This document shows, piece after piece, positions 40,578-48,990 of a stretch of 64,000 nt of DNA (its first letter is position 1; each line of letters starts with the position of its first letter). The DNA comes from a virus. A program made the translations under genes and the position numbers. Where the stretch lies: the IMG/VR virus record IMGVR_UViG_3300028597_000010, positions 41,623-105,622 of that record. The stretch is one strand, 5' to 3'. The notes beneath the pieces are model-generated. The model searched no databases. It was given only the letters and a program-made list of their open reading frames with translations, and was not told the origin of the DNA.

Positions 40578-41324
40578 TTAGTTGATGTTCAGCGTGCCGG
40601 CTGCCAGTTGGCGGAGACCTTCCTTAAACACATCAACAGTGATGAGGAGGTTACCGCTGCTACCGACCAGATCGGCTGCAGTCGCTGCTTTCATGTTGGG
40701 GGTCAACGGGAGACCAATGTCCGCCTTACTGGCGGCGTGTGCTTCCGTCAGTGGCTTGGAGATGTGTTCTTCCAACAGCTCTTTAAGCGATACGCTCTGA
40801 GTACTGTCGGTGACTGCGAGGATGAGACTTTTAACAGCGTCCATCATTTCCAGGTAGTCGTAAGTCTGCGAAGCTGGGTGGTCGTGCGGATCAGGCGGGA
40901 ACTCGGTAGGAATGGTAGGTCCATCCAATTCGCTCCAATCGGCCACACGAGGGGCGTTAACGATGTTGGCGATCAGTTCAGCGAAGGCTACCTGATCCAG
41001 TACGAAACCGGCACCGATGGTGTCGTAGTCGGCCAGCAGTACGTCGCCAGCAACCGGACGCAGCATGATCACCGAGCCGAACACGTTACGGTTGTACTTA
41101 CTGATGAACCCACCGAACTGGTGAGCGAAGCAGTAGTCAAAGCCCAGGATCAGGGGAGTAGCGTTGCCCTGACGGAACAGTTTGAAGTTACGCCCGAAGA
41201 AGGGAGCAGCACGTGGAACGAATTCCACTCGATCGTTTACCGTGGAGGTTTTGATGACCTCTTGTGTAATGCGGTTGTCGATGCGCTGTTGGAACGGGTT
41301 CCACTGATAAACGATGTTGGCCAT
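40578..41324 (-). CDS. short fibre-like protein, N-terminal module only
   Basis: A 248-aa protein, start MANIVYQWNPFQQR with AGGAG 7 nt upstream. It resembles only the attachment part of the long fibres: FPPDPHDHPASQTYDYLEMMDAV parallels the HSH...W-DMID region and a helical tail follows. It lacks the large beta body. It could be a connector or a chaperone that shares the baseplate-binding module, or a shortened fibre. Confidence 0.7.
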   Translation of the reverse strand: MANIVYQWNPFQQRIDNRITQEVIKTSTVNDRVEFVPRAAPFFGRNFKLFRQGNATPLILGFDYCFAHQFGGFISKYNRNVFGSVIMLRPVAGDVLLADYDTIGAGFVLDQVAFAELIANIVNAPRVADWSELDGPTIPTEFPPDPHDHPASQTYDYLEMMDAVKSLILAVTDSTQSVSLKELLEEHISKPLTEAHAASKADIGLPLTPNMKAATAADLVGSSGNLLITVDVFKEGLRQLAAGTLNIN

Positions 41325-41372
41325 TTCATAACTCCTAGGTCCAATAAAAGGGCATCTTATGACCTGCCCAGC

Positions 41373-41417
41373 ATAGTGATACCGGTGCCTACAGTAGCCT
41401 GTAGGGGCCAGTTTTTT
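41373..41417 (+). promoter_or_regulatory. intergenic region with hairpin and T-run
   Basis: In the 119-bp gap between the divergent short-fibre gene and the 412-aa gene, CCTACAG and CTGTAGG form a short hairpin followed by CCAGTTTTTT on the plus strand. It could stop plus-strand read-through or shape the 5' leader of the plus-strand genes. No exact TATATTAC copy occurs here. Confidence 0.4.
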
Positions 41418-41443
41418 CATAGAATCGTAAGGAGTCTAACCCC

Positions 41444-42682
41444 ATGTATACGTATAAAAGGGCGGTCGGGATCAACCGACTCGATCCAAAAGGAGAAGAA
41501 CTTTTAGACATCAGTGCTATCCTCACGAAGGATCTTTTCACCAATTTTGAAAACCTCATCATTGTGATCACTGATGGGCTGACCTTTCAAGACGTGGCAT
41601 TGGAGGCAATCGTCTACCGAAATGAGATGACGACCTTCACTGGTACCATTCAGGCTTGGTTGACGGCTAGAGCGACTGTCCCCCTGAAAACCTCCAACGT
41701 CTTGCCGGGCACCGAATACCGTTACGTTACTCAACACGACATCCAGTACAAGTGGTTCTCACTGAAGCCGGGTAACGCGTTGATGGGTGACGACAAGCAG
41801 GATCTGTTGACAACCTCGAATGCTCCTGACATCCGTGTGACCAAGACTGATGGCACCAATGTTGATTACAGCAAGCTGGTGGACCGCTGCCTGTGGAACA
41901 TCAATGGTCACTTAACCCGTGCGGTACTGGGTGACGAGTGTATCTACCTGCTGAATGCCGGTAAACATTTCCGTGTTGACGATAACGTGCATATCAACTG
42001 CATGAACTTCAACACTGTATCGAACCTGAAGACCTACCCGCTCACTGCGGCGAATCTCAAGATCGAAGAATTCCCGACGTACAACTTCGTTCACATCAAA
42101 TCCCCAGTCTCCCTCAAGGGCAAGACTGTGTGGATGTCGATTGGCGGGCGTCTCTACTTCAATGACGTCGTACAGGTGAACAGTGACAACTCGATTGCCA
42201 TTAACACCGAGAAGGTAGACTGGTTCTCCCGGGTCTTTGACTCGAAGCAACTGATCGACCTGAGCGCTGTTATCGATCTCGAACGAGAAGTAGTGCCGGC
42301 AGACTTCTTCAGTACTGCAGACTTCTTCACCAAGCTTCTGACCGACCTGTCAAGCTTCTTGATTGTGTTGGACAACCCGCACCTCTATGTCGAGGCTAAA
42401 CCGCTGGTAGTTTACCAGTATCCATACACGTACCACACGGAAGAAACTCGCCCCCTGCCTTTCATGACTGGCGGCGGTATCTTTCCTAAGTACTTTACCC
42501 GTCAGATTATCAACAGGAGGCTACTGGACATCGATATCGGTGTACAACGTAAATACGTAAACGAAACAACAGGTACTCAGAACGAGGGCGACCTCTATCA
42601 TGGGTACACCAACCGGTATGTCCCCTGCAATTTGCATGAGGGATATTTTCTTTATATACGTGGCCTTATCCAAGAGGACTAA
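41444..42682 (+). CDS. virion-associated protein near fibre genes
   Basis: A 412-aa protein, MYTYKRAVGINRLDPKGEEL, with AAGGAG 8 nt before the ATG. Beta-rich, without membrane segments or enzyme motifs. Its place between the fibre cluster and the lysis genes, and its own strand, suggest a tail or baseplate part. It ends 4 nt before the inner spanin gene. I do not recognise a family. Confidence 0.6.
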   Translation: MYTYKRAVGINRLDPKGEELLDISAILTKDLFTNFENLIIVITDGLTFQDVALEAIVYRNEMTTFTGTIQAWLTARATVPLKTSNVLPGTEYRYVTQHDIQYKWFSLKPGNALMGDDKQDLLTTSNAPDIRVTKTDGTNVDYSKLVDRCLWNINGHLTRAVLGDECIYLLNAGKHFRVDDNVHINCMNFNTVSNLKTYPLTAANLKIEEFPTYNFVHIKSPVSLKGKTVWMSIGGRLYFNDVVQVNSDNSIAINTEKVDWFSRVFDSKQLIDLSAVIDLEREVVPADFFSTADFFTKLLTDLSSFLIVLDNPHLYVEAKPLVVYQYPYTYHTEETRPLPFMTGGGIFPKYFTRQIINRRLLDIDIGVQRKYVNETTGTQNEGDLYHGYTNRYVPCNLHEGYFLYIRGLIQED

Positions 42683-42686
42683 CCAC

Positions 42687-43235
42687 ATGAGAGATATGTT
42701 TTTCACGGACAAGTTGAGATCGATTGCCAGCTTACTGCTTGGCACTTTGATCTTGGGTGCTATCTTGGCTTCGTGGGCCTTCCCACGGCATTCTGATAGC
42801 ACACTGGATAAACAGACACTTTCGACCCTCAAGGAAGTCGGCGAGCAAGTTAAGCGTGCAGCCGACAATCTGGAATCCCAGGGCAAGCTGACGGCCAGTC
42901 TCAATACGACTCTGAGCCAGACGTTAGCCCTCCAACAATCGGAGCGCGGTGATGCTTACAAACAACTTCTCGGTCGCTATGGGACCGACACTATCGATAT
43001 CGACTCTTACCCGGGCGGTCACCAGTACAATCCTGGCGGGCCTCCTCCTACTCCTACTGTTATCAATATCGGCGTGCAGTCACCAGACAACCGTGTCCGA
43101 AGCGACGACATACCTTCAGGCGCAGGCGCTGCAAGTCGAGATCGACAGCTACAAAAACCAGCTGGCAGCTACGAGAACCCGACTGACCGAGGTGCTTCCC
43201 CAGTTTCAGAACGCAAGTCCGCTTCCCCCAGCTAG
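42687..43235 (+). CDS. inner-membrane spanin (Rz-like)
   Basis: A 182-aa protein, start MRDMFFTDKLRSI with GAGGACT upstream. One N-terminal transmembrane helix (ASLLLGTLILGAILASWAF) is followed by a long charged, helical periplasmic part (STLKEVGEQVKRAADNLES, SLNTTLSQTLALQQSERG), the layout of i-spanins. A second gene with a lipobox begins inside it in another frame, the classic embedded Rz1 arrangement. Together the pair would link inner and outer membranes and fuse them in the last step of lysis. Confidence 0.75.
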   Translation: MRDMFFTDKLRSIASLLLGTLILGAILASWAFPRHSDSTLDKQTLSTLKEVGEQVKRAADNLESQGKLTASLNTTLSQTLALQQSERGDAYKQLLGRYGTDTIDIDSYPGGHQYNPGGPPPTPTVINIGVQSPDNRVRSDDIPSGAGAASRDRQLQKPAGSYENPTDRGASPVSERKSASPS

Positions 43236-43623
43236 TTTGTCTGGGGATTTGGCAGCCTTCTTAGCTAGCAATGATTGCCTTACAGCGACCGACAAAAAGT
43301 ATTGTTACCAATTGACGCTCATGAGGCTGATTGATGTAACGCGACAACTTGATGACGCTTCTCTGAATAATTGGGCTGCCAAGCGAACTATAGGTCAGTT
43401 GACGGACAACATTAACACGATCATTGAAGGACTGGAGCGAAAGAACAACTCCACGATACCCGACAGTGTCAAGTCCATGATATCGAGAACTGTTACTGCG
43501 GTTAATCCAAACCCTATGCCCGATCAGCCCGGACCTAAGGTCCCAGAACAGGCCATTCCGGTGGCCCCGGTACAGCGTGAACTCCCAGTACCTAGAAACT
43601 CACTGGGTGATCCGCCGAAGTAG
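42952..43623 (+). CDS. outer-membrane spanin lipoprotein (Rz1-like)
   Basis: A 223-aa protein starting inside the inner-spanin gene, in a different frame, with GGAG 7 nt before its ATG at 42952. The N-terminus is a lipoprotein signal ending in a lipobox (LLLLLLSISAC); the cysteine would carry lipid and anchor the protein in the outer membrane. A helical body with two further cysteines follows, then a proline-rich C-terminus (NPNPMPDQPGPKVPEQ), a usual Rz1 feature. It is much larger than most Rz1 proteins. A strong terminator follows. Confidence 0.75.
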   Translation: MLTNNFSVAMGPTLSISTLTRAVTSTILAGLLLLLLLSISACSHQTTVSEATTYLQAQALQVEIDSYKNQLAATRTRLTEVLPQFQNASPLPPASLSGDLAAFLASNDCLTATDKKYCYQLTLMRLIDVTRQLDDASLNNWAAKRTIGQLTDNINTIIEGLERKNNSTIPDSVKSMISRTVTAVNPNPMPDQPGPKVPEQAIPVAPVQRELPVPRNSLGDPPK

Positions 43624-43680
43624 TACCGTGATTGAACGTAACAGGATGTAACGGGTAATAACGGGAAGCAATACCTTAAT

Positions 43681-43720
43681 AACCCCTCCAGGAGCCTCAC
43701 AAGGGCTCCTGGAGGGGGTT
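43681..43720. terminator. very strong bidirectional terminator
   Basis: AACCCCTCCAGGAGCC (43681-43696) pairs with GGCTCCTGGAGGGGGTT (43704-43720), between the convergent ends of the outer spanin (43623) and the small membrane protein (43733). Confidence 0.85.
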
Positions 43721-43732
43721 AAGATATGTTTG

Positions 43733-44131
43733 CTACGCTTGTTGCGGTGGAGGTGGATCTGTCTTGTCTTTAGTCGCGAGTGCGGTAGACAAGCTATTAC
43801 GCAGTCGGTCAGTAACACCCTTAACCTGCATGATAGTTGAAATCGTCTTACTGGAGTTCATGAACGTCCAGCCCACGATGACCGGGCCGATGTTGGTGAT
43901 AAACAACGACATCTCAGATGGCCACTGCCCGCCACTCTTAACCGATTGGTAAGTAGTGAAGGCGTTGAACACAGCAATAACACACGCAGTAATGACTGCG
44001 GTAAAACCACCTACGTTGCGCAGGAGGATGGTCCACATACCAAAGAGCTCGCGCTCAATCCCACCAGAGACCGGATCCACGCTCGGAGGGTCGGTGGTGA
44101 CTTCTGGCGGGGGATCTTCTAACTTAGCCAT
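43733..44131 (-). CDS. small membrane protein, holin candidate
   Basis: A 132-aa protein, start MAKLEDPPPEVTTDPPSV with GGGG 7-8 nt upstream. Two transmembrane segments (FTAVITACVIAVFNAF and FITNIGPVIVGWTFMNS) joined by a short loop, a charged C-terminus (KDKTDPPPPQQA) and an N-terminal cytoplasmic-like part. Its 3' end faces the spanin genes. Size and topology fit a class II holin or pinholin. There is no endolysin nearby, so the role rests on position and shape only. Confidence 0.5.
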   Translation of the reverse strand: MAKLEDPPPEVTTDPPSVDPVSGGIERELFGMWTILLRNVGGFTAVITACVIAVFNAFTTYQSVKSGGQWPSEMSLFITNIGPVIVGWTFMNSSKTISTIMQVKGVTDRLRNSLSTALATKDKTDPPPPQQA

Positions 44132-44714
44132 GATACACCCCATAGTTTTTGGCAATTTGTTCACACCGATAGAGAGTTACTGCGCCAGCATCGACGGAGT
44201 GCTCATCCAGCAGTGACAGGTCAAACCCATTTGCATCTAACAGCGGATATTTCAACAACCCTGCACGGACATCTTCTTTCTGCGATCCCTTGAAGTTAGC
44301 CCCGACAATTGCCTTGGCCAAGTTAGGTAGTACATAGGACAAATGCACGCCATTGTTGTTAAAGCTTTCCCTCACCAGTCCGACGAACTGAATCAACTGT
44401 TTAAAGGTTCCCGCAGAAACCCCTAAGTAATTATCTTCACAAATACCAACGTCGGGTTGATAGATTTCGATGAGGGTACCTAACGAGCGCGCTAAACAAA
44501 AGCCACGCGCACTGACACCCGTTGAAGCGGTGTCATCAAACTGAACAGGAACGTCGTAGAGAACTTTCTCGCCGAACAATGTGTTGCCATACACCATAAC
44601 AAACGGGGCTGGCTCAGCGATGTTGACATCTACAACGAACACCCCCGTATTGGTCGGAGAAGGGTCAATTCCCATGACCCTTACCGTGTGGGGGACTTTT
44701 ACGTCCTCAGGCAT
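44124..44714 (-). CDS. RuvC-like Holliday-junction resolvase
   Basis: A 196-aa RNase H-fold nuclease with the RuvC set of acidic residues: MGIDPSPTNTG (D17), ICEDNYLG (E93), and LLDEHSVDAGAV (D170 and D175). RuvC-like proteins cut four-way DNA junctions and are used by phages to resolve branched DNA before packaging. The start overlaps the upstream stop by 16 nt and its own stop overlaps the holin-like gene, so it is co-expressed with virion genes (late). Confidence 0.85.
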   Translation of the reverse strand: MPEDVKVPHTVRVMGIDPSPTNTGVFVVDVNIAEPAPFVMVYGNTLFGEKVLYDVPVQFDDTASTGVSARGFCLARSLGTLIEIYQPDVGICEDNYLGVSAGTFKQLIQFVGLVRESFNNNGVHLSYVLPNLAKAIVGANFKGSQKEDVRAGLLKYPLLDANGFDLSLLDEHSVDAGAVTLYRCEQIAKNYGVYHG

Positions 44715-45319
44715 ATGTATCCTTTTTGTTCACCGTGGTTGATTTGGATCACGGCAATGTTGGGGGAGTAGTCCACCAGGAGCTCTTCTGGGGCTTCACT
44801 GCTTGGGCCGAGATAGACCAGAGTGAAACCACCAGTTGCATATTCACCCATAGTACCGGACACCCAGCTACCAATAAATTGGTAGGAGTTCAGCAAAGAC
44901 GACAACTGATACGGAATGTTGTTGTCTACACCGAAGATTGGATAGGTATTACCTGAACCCAATCCGCTGAGGAACTCCAGCTCCTTTGCGTCATGCACGA
45001 TAATCACAGGACCCATCCAGGAAACAAACTGGCTTGGATCCATTGGATTACTGAGCATCAGCATTGGTTCTGCTGCGACACTGAGCTTATTCCCCGTAGA
45101 ACGGTTGTAGAAGCTCTCCAGCACCTCGCCAGACTCCGGATCGATGAGATCCAGCTGTAAGACGTTATCGACTCCCCAGAAGGCTTGTGTCTCCTTGTAG
45201 TCGTTAACATCTAACTCGGTCTGGTAGAACCCGTTAGCCAAGGCAATAGCTTGAGCCGAAGTGGTGCTAACCGTCAGGGGCAAATGAACGCCCCCTTTCA
45301 GGATATCAGGAATGCTCAT
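44699..45319 (-). CDS. hypothetical virion-region protein
   Basis: A 206-aa protein, MSIPDILKGGVHLPLTVSTT, mostly beta with loops (GSWVSGTMGEYATGGFTLVYLG). Cotranscribed with the RuvC-like and structural genes. Family unknown; possibly a tail-completion or head-tail joining part, but not supported by a motif. Confidence 0.6.
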   Translation of the reverse strand: MSIPDILKGGVHLPLTVSTTSAQAIALANGFYQTELDVNDYKETQAFWGVDNVLQLDLIDPESGEVLESFYNRSTGNKLSVAAEPMLMLSNPMDPSQFVSWMGPVIIVHDAKELEFLSGLGSGNTYPIFGVDNNIPYQLSSLLNSYQFIGSWVSGTMGEYATGGFTLVYLGPSSEAPEELLVDYSPNIAVIQINHGEQKGYICLRT

Positions 45320-45335
45320 TTATGAACTCTCCCGA

Positions 45336-46265
45336 TTAAGGTGCGACAGTGGCGTTGGTGTGCAACAGCATTGGTTCGCTGGCGCCGTGGTCGAATGCGT
45401 ATTGCAGACGAACGTTGTTCAGGGCGGAACGTGCATCGCGCTCAGTGATGTAGTGAGCATAGACAGCACTCAGTACTTCAGTGTAGCGAATCACGGCGCC
45501 TTGGCCGATCTGGCCGTCGGTCTGGGTGTCGATACCGTAGGCAATGCCCACTTCGTTCGGTGCAGCCAGGGAAGCATCGCCGTACAGAATGCGGCAGGCG
45601 TTTTCCATTTCGGTCAGGTCGGCTTGGTCCAACGAGCAGTCCAGGATAGCGGAGCTGTTCATGTAGACGTTGCTGATAGGCACCGAGCCAGTGCTGATGA
45701 AGTCGACCGGAGTTGGGTTGAACAGGTCGTCTTTCTCAGGGATGTACGGAACCGGCGTTTCGTTGTTGTTCTCGTCACGGGTGATAACCATGACCTGCGG
45801 GTTGTAGTTGGCGAAACTGATCAGCTTCAACCAATAGAACGCAGTGGCCACACCGTTGACGTCTTGAACGGTACGCATGCGGTACTTGCCGCGGTTGACG
45901 TTGTCGAAGTCGCTGGCAACTGGACGGCAGGCGAACGGGATCGGCACGAACAGGTTGGCGTCTTTCGGCTGGTGCTGGTTGACCTTCATCTTGGTAGCGC
46001 CAAGGAGGTTCTTGCCATCGCAGTCGGAACCACGGATACCCACACCAAAGTACTTCAGTTCGAAGTCCTTACCGTTCTTCGGCCCGATGGACTGGGTCGC
46101 CAGGATGTTGTAGCGCTCGTTCAGCGTGGTGTATTGTGGGAGGTTAAACGGTTGGCGAGTAACCACGCATTTGGTGATGATGTTCCCCCAGCCAGTGTTG
46201 GTTACCGACTGAGTAGGAACCTCGGAACGGTTCTGGTCTTGAATTTCTGTTGCAGAAAGAGCCAT
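45336..46265 (-). CDS. putative structural protein
   Basis: A 309-aa protein, MALSATEIQDQNRSEVPTQ, with AGGGA before the ATG. GC-rich wobble positions, like the capsid gene, suggest high expression. Beta-rich, no membrane segment. Position among portal, baseplate-like and RuvC genes suggests an abundant virion protein such as a tail tube or head part. I cannot tell which. Confidence 0.65.
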   Translation of the reverse strand: MALSATEIQDQNRSEVPTQSVTNTGWGNIITKCVVTRQPFNLPQYTTLNERYNILATQSIGPKNGKDFELKYFGVGIRGSDCDGKNLLGATKMKVNQHQPKDANLFVPIPFACRPVASDFDNVNRGKYRMRTVQDVNGVATAFYWLKLISFANYNPQVMVITRDENNNETPVPYIPEKDDLFNPTPVDFISTGSVPISNVYMNSSAILDCSLDQADLTEMENACRILYGDASLAAPNEVGIAYGIDTQTDGQIGQGAVIRYTEVLSAVYAHYITERDARSALNNVRLQYAFDHGASEPMLLHTNATVAP

Positions 46266-46278
46266 AATGAAAAAATCC

Positions 46279-46683
46279 CTATAGACGGATTAGCTGGAAG
46301 CTATTTTTAAAGCGCATAGAATCCGGTGAAATGATCACCTGAATAGCCTTTTTCTCTAGCGCCATGGTTTGTATGTCTTCAACCAGAATACGGTGTCCCG
46401 TGAACTGGTAAACCCAATCTGCAATGAACACTTTGCTGAGATCGGCTTGTTTAACGTTGCGGAATGCGGCAGGAATATCCAAAGCCCGATGAGCGGACAA
46501 ACCTGCTAGGTCGATCCGCTGGTGAACGTAGGTCGACGACTTCCCATCACGTAGTACAAACATGATGGGGTTGCCGGTGCCCTTCTCCGCTTGGCAGAAG
46601 GACATTGCAATCGACTCAGGGTCACTGATGGCGTTGTCCTCGCAATACCGCTGCTTGATAAGACTTAGCACCTGTATGTTCAA
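46279..46683 (-). CDS. hypothetical protein, TTG start
   Basis: A 134-aa protein beginning at TTG (MNIQVLSLIKQRY), preceded by GGAG 8 nt upstream inside the last codons of the 760-aa gene. No ATG is available in this position. Function unknown; it sits between two virion genes. Confidence 0.6.
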   Translation of the reverse strand: MNIQVLSLIKQRYCEDNAISDPESIAMSFCQAEKGTGNPIMFVLRDGKSSTYVHQRIDLAGLSAHRALDIPAAFRNVKQADLSKVFIADWVYQFTGHRILVEDIQTMALEKKAIQVIISPDSMRFKNSFQLIRL

Positions 46684-46686
46684 GTG

Positions 46687-48969
46687 TTATTCTCCGAGGT
46701 CAAGGTCGCCGTTAGCTTTCAGGACTTTGTAATACGTTTCAGGGAACGAGTACTGGTAAGCACCCATCACGTCTTCTTCCAGTTCCCCGTAATAGGTGCC
46801 TGGGATCTCGACTGGGTCAGCAAACAGTTCGCCGTAGTACGTACCTGGAATCTCCTTAGGCTGGAACTCTTCTTCCGTGAGGATTCGGATGTGTCCAGTG
46901 TTTGGGAACTTCAACGCATTGATACGCAGGTCTTTGATGACGTCGACAGACTTCACCAGATCGTGTGTAACGATCGTTGCCTTCGCAGCCATATCAACGA
47001 CTAGCTTAGGCTGGTAAGAGTCTATAACAGCTGTAACAGACTTCAGGGCGTTGCTTGCGTCGTTGTTGGTGTCCACGTTGAGCATGACGTGTTTGAAATC
47101 GCCATAACTACCGTTACCTTGGCCCACCCAACGGCTATCGCCAACGAAGAGATCGTTCTTCAGCTCTGTCTGATCCGTACCGTCGTCAATCTTCTTAACG
47201 AACTGCACGGTGTAGGACGACAGCTGTGTCATGATCGCAATCAAGTCAGCCTGTTTGACCCGAGTAGACGGATGCTGGTTGGTATCCCAGCCTGTGACAC
47301 GTTTAAAGATGTCCCAAGCAAAGGCCTTGGCTTCGGCCGCAGTGTATTCACTGAAGTCGAGCTCGTAGGTTTCCAGCAACGAGTCGTAATTGGTGTAGTT
47401 CCCGAGTTTGATGATCCCCGAGTCGTACATGAAGTCACAGGTGTTCTTGGCCCTTGCCCGCAGGTTCAAGTCATACCACTTGCTGTACAGCTTCCGATGC
47501 TTCCACATGTTCGTGTAGACTTCGGTAGAGTACTGGATCAGATAATCCGGGGACACAAATGGGGTAACAGGCGCCCAAATATTGCGAATGTCCTGAGCCG
47601 CATAAGGACGAATGAAATCGGGACCCCCGATCTCAATGAGCTGTTCAACGGTTGGCGCTTTTAACTTCAACACGTTCTGGTAGTAGACCTTGCAGATACG
47701 CAGGGGGCTTTCACCCTTACTGTGCTCGACGAGGAACTTCCAGATGTGGTAGGCGTCAGCTACCGGGAAACGGTATTGTTTACCCGTCTTGGGGTCCACG
47801 GTAATGATGTTGCCTTGATAGACCTTCTTACCCGCCAAGTAGATCCACTCGTTGTACACCACCTTCATCAATGTATCGATGTGTCGGTTGGTGTAGTCAG
47901 CCATAGCCGACTCAAGCGTTTTGGTAGGCAGCTCAGAGTGCAGACTGTACGTACCCTTGACCAGAGCATCTTCCAGATAGGTAGCGGTCTGGTCGTAGTT
48001 CTCCGTAGCCTCCATCTGTTGCTTCAGGATCATGGCTTCGGTATCGATAAACGTGGCAGCGCGCCCGTAAGTATCGATAAGGTTCATCTGCATCCGACGG
48101 TACAGAGGGGTAGGGGTTAAATCTTCCAACTGAGTTTCAGTGGACTCTACCATGTCGAACTTAGCCAATGGCACACTGGCGCGAGTCAGTATGTTGTGCA
48201 TCAGCTTATTAAAGGTGTACTGCTGGCCTGGGTTGTTGCGGATCCAAGCGATGTTGCGGAACAGCCACATGGTCTGTTCTTTGGAGAGACTGGCCTTGTA
48301 CTGGGAGAAATCACCGAAAGAATCGATGTGGCTCCAGATGAAGAACTCGTGCGTATGCCGAGTAAAACAATCTTCTAGGCGGATCGCATGAATTGCACCC
48401 ATGACATCGATGTGCAATTTCTCAATCATCAACGGCAAGAACAAGTCATCAGTCGTAATGTAGTCGTTCTTGAACGAATGACTCACGTCACTGTCCACAA
48501 ACAGCTGCAATTTCTTGATGAGCTGATCCTCGTTCCACAACACTAATTTCTTGTTGTAGCGCAGGATCTTATAGTCTTTAGCCTCGATCGTCTCGGAGTA
48601 CGGGATGGGCGAGAGTATGCCGTTAATCAGAGTAGACTGCCCAGGATAGCGTTCGACCAAACGGTTGAACCAATAGCCTCCTTTACTGTACTCGCGATTC
48701 GTTGCGAGGTGCAGCAACAAGCTATCCTTGTTGAAAACAATCTGCTCACCGGTATCAATGGAGTTGATCCACATCACCTCATCGGTGGGGTGGTAGTCTC
48801 CATTCAAGTTCATGTAATAACGCCACGATGTTTTATCCGTGGATACGGGATGCCCAGCTTTAGTCAGTACCAAGTTATCTCTGTCGGCCAAGGCCTCGAT
48901 TTTGATAACCATGGTCCGAACAAGGCTGAAAGTGTCCGCATAATACTGATCAAGATCGACACTATTCAT
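46687..48969 (-). CDS. large virion protein, possibly baseplate
   Basis: A 760-aa protein, MNSVDLDQYYADTFSLV. Helix-rich, with many Trp and Tyr, no membrane segment. Near the C-terminus a 10-residue unit EIPGTYYGEL occurs twice 13-15 residues apart, followed by a related MGAYQYSFPETYYKVL; this looks like a short extended binding segment. The start lies 21 nt from the divergent portal start. Size and place fit a baseplate wedge-like protein. Confidence 0.65.
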   Translation of the reverse strand: MNSVDLDQYYADTFSLVRTMVIKIEALADRDNLVLTKAGHPVSTDKTSWRYYMNLNGDYHPTDEVMWINSIDTGEQIVFNKDSLLLHLATNREYSKGGYWFNRLVERYPGQSTLINGILSPIPYSETIEAKDYKILRYNKKLVLWNEDQLIKKLQLFVDSDVSHSFKNDYITTDDLFLPLMIEKLHIDVMGAIHAIRLEDCFTRHTHEFFIWSHIDSFGDFSQYKASLSKEQTMWLFRNIAWIRNNPGQQYTFNKLMHNILTRASVPLAKFDMVESTETQLEDLTPTPLYRRMQMNLIDTYGRAATFIDTEAMILKQQMEATENYDQTATYLEDALVKGTYSLHSELPTKTLESAMADYTNRHIDTLMKVVYNEWIYLAGKKVYQGNIITVDPKTGKQYRFPVADAYHIWKFLVEHSKGESPLRICKVYYQNVLKLKAPTVEQLIEIGGPDFIRPYAAQDIRNIWAPVTPFVSPDYLIQYSTEVYTNMWKHRKLYSKWYDLNLRARAKNTCDFMYDSGIIKLGNYTNYDSLLETYELDFSEYTAAEAKAFAWDIFKRVTGWDTNQHPSTRVKQADLIAIMTQLSSYTVQFVKKIDDGTDQTELKNDLFVGDSRWVGQGNGSYGDFKHVMLNVDTNNDASNALKSVTAVIDSYQPKLVVDMAAKATIVTHDLVKSVDVIKDLRINALKFPNTGHIRILTEEEFQPKEIPGTYYGELFADPVEIPGTYYGELEEDVMGAYQYSFPETYYKVLKANGDLDLGE

Positions 48970-48990
48970 AGTTTAACTCGTGAGGTTTAT

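Noticed and set aside
30426-41324. Fibre genes as tailspikes with enzymatic depolymerase activity
   Set aside because: No lyase or hydrolase motif was seen; only beta-rich repeats and paralogous ends are visible.
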